Assembly: GCA_007118045.1 (NCBI GenBank)
Contig: SKTG01000228.1
Location: 1 to 6,121, forward strand
Reading direction: 5' to 3'
DNA length: 6,121 bases
Origin: Nitriliruptoraceae bacterium
GTDB lineage: Bacteria > Actinomycetota > Nitriliruptoria > Nitriliruptorales > Nitriliruptoraceae
Made by a program: the position numbers and the translations under genes. The notes under the pieces were generated by a model. The model had not been told where the DNA came from, searched no databases, and was given only the letters and a program-made list of their open reading frames with translations. The stretch's first letter is position 1. Each line of letters starts with the position of its first letter. This document shows positions 4,044-6,121 of this stretch, piece after piece.

Positions 4044-5978
4044 GTGGCGATCGAGGACCGACGGCGTCCCATCGCCGTGGGAGCGCTGCTCGTCGCCTTC
4101 CTCCTCGTCGAGGTGCTGCGCGTCTGGTCGCCGTCCCTGCTGCGAGGGGAGGCCGCGCCACCGAACGTGTTGGCCGCTCTCGGGCTCGGCGCGTTGTGCT
4201 TCATGGTGGCCCCCCTGTTGGCCTGGCAGGTGCACCGACTCGGTGCGACGGCCCTCTGGGTCGCCGGTGGCATCGCCCTGCTCGCCGGCCGTGGGGCTCT
4301 CGTGCTCACCGACGGTGGCCTCTGGCAGCTGGCGGCGGCCTCGGTCGCGGTGACCGGTGCCACGGTCGCGCTCACCGGCCTCGCCGCCGGCCTCGAGGGC
4401 AGCCTCGCCCGGCAGGCGCGTACCGGGGTGCTGCTCGGTGTCGCCGCGGCCACCGCACTCCACCTCGGGACCCGCACGGCGGGACTGACGTGGCCCTCGG
4501 ACACGCTGGTGGGGAGCGGTGTCGCCGTGGCCCTGCTGGTGGCGTTCGCCGTCGCCCTCCGCGCGGTCGCGCGCACCCTTCGGGTCTCCACCCCCGGCGC
4601 CGCGCTCGCGTGGCCGTGGTGGATCCTGCTGCCGCTGCTGCTGTTGACGGGGGTCCTCAGTGGCGTCCCGGGTCGCATGGCGGTCGCGACCGGGTGGGAC
4701 AGCGGCACCGTCGCGGCGACCCTGGCGTCGGGGCAGGCCGGGGCGGTCGCCACGGCGCTGCTCGCACCACGCATCGGCGCCGTCCGCGCCGGTGGTGCCG
4801 GAGCCGCGCTCGTGCTGGTCGGCACGGCGAGCGCCCTGCAAGCCGTCGGCTGGCAGGGGGTACTGGGCCAGCTCGGCGTCGCGACCGGGCTGGGGTTGCT
4901 CGTCGGGGCCGAGCCCTTCGAGCCTGCTCCGGACGACAGCGAGGAGGGTGGCGTCAGTCCCCGCCGCCGCGCCCTGGCCTGCGCCGGCGCCCTGCTGTTG
5001 TTCCACGTCCTCGCCTCGTTCTACCACCTGGATCACACACTGCCGGTCCCCGCGGACCACCGCCTCCTGCTGCTGCTCGTGGCGCTGTTCGCCGCGGCCC
5101 TGGGGGTGGCGTCAGCCGTCACGGGACGCAAGCGCGACCCACGGAGCACGATCGACGCCGTGGCGGCCACACGGGTCCTGCTCGTGCTGGTGGTCATGGT
5201 CGCTCTCGTCGGCCTGGGCGGACAGGCGCCCGAGCGCACCGCGGTCCTCCATCCCGACCCGGACCGGGAGCTGCGCGTGGCGACGTACAACGTCGACAGC
5301 GGGTTCGACACGCGCGGACGTTTCGACCCGTGGTCCCAGGCGGAGCTGCTCCGGGACCACGCACCCGACGTCGTCGTGCTCAACGAGGTGGACCGCGGGT
5401 GGCTCGCGAACGGCGGCCACGACGCGTTCGACCACCTCGCGACCGAGCTCGGGCTCCCCCACGTCCGCTTCGGTGCCGCCGCGGACGCGGTGTTCGGCAA
5501 CGCGCTGCTCAGCCGCTTCCCCATCAGCGAGCTGGCGGTGGAACCGCTGCCAGGCGGCGAGGACCCGATGGAGCGCGGCCTGATCGCCGCGGTGCTGCAG
5601 CTGCCCGGGGACCGCGCCATCGGTGTCGTCGGCACCCAGCTCAGCCAGGAGGACGACCCGGCCGTCTCACGCCTGCCGCAGTCGCGGTCCGTGGCGGCGA
5701 CCGCGGCGAGGCTGCGGGAGCGACAGGTCCCGACCATCGTGCTCGGCGACGTCCACACCACGCCGGACGGTCCCGAGCTCGACGCGTTCGGCGACCTGGT
5801 CGTGGACGTGCTGCCCGAGGGTGCGGCGACGTTCCCGGCACGGGCCCCCTCGGAGCTGCGCAGCCAGGTGCTGGCATCGACCGACCTGCGCCCGGTCGAC
5901 CTGGCGATCCCGAGCAGCGCCGCGTCGCGGCACCTGCCGGTCGTGGTGAGCTTCCAGCTCGTGGAGCCACCGGACTGA
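4044..5978 (+). CDS. Polytopic membrane protein with degenerate C-terminal EEP domain
   Basis: A 644-residue protein. Residues 9 to about 392 hold some 12 hydrophobic segments (for example 9-28, 41-62, 66-85, 92-115, 155-176, 187-208, 308-326, 339-359, 376-392), with a hydrophilic acidic loop near 291-307. The C-terminal domain (about 408-640) is an endonuclease/exonuclease/phosphatase fold: TYNV (N416), VVVLNEVD (E448), FGNALLSR (about 490-497), ERGLI, LGDVHTTPDGPE (D569) and SRHLPVVV (H630). Four positions normally catalytic look replaced: THL is TQL (Q532), GDxN is GDVH (H571), IDH is RSQ (S607), and SDH is SRH (R629). The domain may be inactive or use altered chemistry. The membrane-then-EEP order recalls eukaryotic Cwh43/PGAP2IP of GPI-lipid remodelling, by architecture only. 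The domain's side of the membrane is not determined. It is transcribed divergently from the hydrolase operon. Confidence 0.92.
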   Translation: MAIEDRRRPIAVGALLVAFLLVEVLRVWSPSLLRGEAAPPNVLAALGLGALCFMVAPLLAWQVHRLGATALWVAGGIALLAGRGALVLTDGGLWQLAAASVAVTGATVALTGLAAGLEGSLARQARTGVLLGVAAATALHLGTRTAGLTWPSDTLVGSGVAVALLVAFAVALRAVARTLRVSTPGAALAWPWWILLPLLLLTGVLSGVPGRMAVATGWDSGTVAATLASGQAGAVATALLAPRIGAVRAGGAGAALVLVGTASALQAVGWQGVLGQLGVATGLGLLVGAEPFEPAPDDSEEGGVSPRRRALACAGALLLFHVLASFYHLDHTLPVPADHRLLLLLVALFAAALGVASAVTGRKRDPRSTIDAVAATRVLLVLVVMVALVGLGGQAPERTAVLHPDPDRELRVATYNVDSGFDTRGRFDPWSQAELLRDHAPDVVVLNEVDRGWLANGGHDAFDHLATELGLPHVRFGAAADAVFGNALLSRFPISELAVEPLPGGEDPMERGLIAAVLQLPGDRAIGVVGTQLSQEDDPAVSRLPQSRSVAATAARLRERQVPTIVLGDVHTTPDGPELDAFGDLVVDVLPEGAATFPARAPSELRSQVLASTDLRPVDLAIPSSAASRHLPVVVSFQLVEPPD

Positions 5979-5986
5979 CCGGAGGG

Positions 5987-6121
5987 TCACGCAGCCGCGG
6001 CGACCACCTCGTCGAGGAGCCCGCGGAAGCTCGTCGCGATGGCGTCCCACGACCAGCGCTCCTCGGTCCAGGCACGCCCGGCCGTCCCGGCGGCGCGACG
6101 CGCGACCGGGTCGGCCAGCCA
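5987..6121 (-). CDS. Glycosyltransferase, C-terminal fragment (GT4-like)
   Basis: The last 44 residues and TGA stop of a minus-strand gene whose start lies beyond the window. The fragment begins WLADPVARRAAGTAGR and continues AWTEERWSWDAIATSF, ending in a helix and an alanine tail. The LLxDPxxRxxxGxAGRxxxxxxFSWxxIA pattern is the usual C-terminal helix pair of GT-B glycosyltransferases (GT4 family and relatives), which cross back to the N-terminal domain. The sugar donor and acceptor cannot be read from this part. The gene converges on the EEP gene, with only 8 bases between the two stop codons and no obvious terminator. Identification rests on a short segment but the match in register is good. 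Confidence 0.78.
   Translation of the reverse strand, partial: WLADPVARRAAGTAGRAWTEERWSWDAIATSFRGLLDEVVAAAA

Noticed and set aside
3638..4825. Minus-strand open frame of 395 codons across the hydrolase and EEP genes
   Set aside because: It is Ala/Thr/Ser/Arg-rich shadow coding that crosses the divergent promoter region and shows no domain, while both real genes carry clear family motifs.
4008..5060. Minus-strand open frame of 350 codons
   Set aside because: It is the antisense of the membrane part of the EEP protein, with a Gly/Gln/Arg-rich composition and no family signature.
5960..5995. Bidirectional terminator between the convergent genes
   Set aside because: Only 4-bp stems can be drawn around the two stop codons, with no T-tract, too weak to call.

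Overview
The window is a stretch of a very G+C-rich bacterial chromosome. Genes are tightly packed, five of the six visible starts are GTG, and stop/start junctions overlap. These traits, together with the protein families present, point to the Actinomycetota. The low-complexity Gly/Ser/Asp-rich stretches fit a member outside the best-known genera, but the sequence does not fix the lineage. No mobile element, CRISPR array, tRNA or rRNA is visible.

Layout. Positions 1-120 hold two perfect copies of a 60-bp repeat, cut by the window edge. Two minus-strand blocks follow. The first, reading right to left from 1878, is an ArsA/Get3-type ATPase with an HSP20-like C-terminal domain, followed through a 4-nt GTGA overlap by a small protein with a CxxCxxC cluster. 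The second, reading right to left from 3926, is an alpha/beta-hydrolase of the monoacylglycerol lipase/carboxylesterase type, an SRPBCC-fold protein and a double zinc-ribbon membrane protein. All three are nearly touching or overlapping. The blocks are separated by about 100 bp holding a weak hairpin and a possible -10 element. From a divergent promoter region at about 3927-4043 a plus-strand gene encodes a protein of 644 residues: about a dozen membrane helices, then a C-terminal endonuclease/exonuclease/phosphatase (EEP) domain. The last 135 bases hold the C-terminus of a glycosyltransferase on the minus strand, convergent with the EEP gene.

How the genes may work together. A lipase-like hydrolase, an SRPBCC hydrophobic-pocket protein, a membrane-anchored EEP domain and a glycosyltransferase side by side suggest an envelope or lipid housekeeping neighbourhood; this is inference. 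The ArsA homologue has only one cysteine and no arsB, arsR or arsC beside it, so arsenite export is unlikely.

Most interesting observations: the EEP domain keeps its fold motifs but appears to have lost four catalytic positions; the ArsA-like ATPase cannot have the usual metalloid site; the 60-bp tandem repeat carries a G-quadruplex-type motif in each unit; and an 11-bp repeat runs three times into the hydrolase start codon, overlapping its ribosome binding site. Nothing here can be declared a new defence or mobile system.
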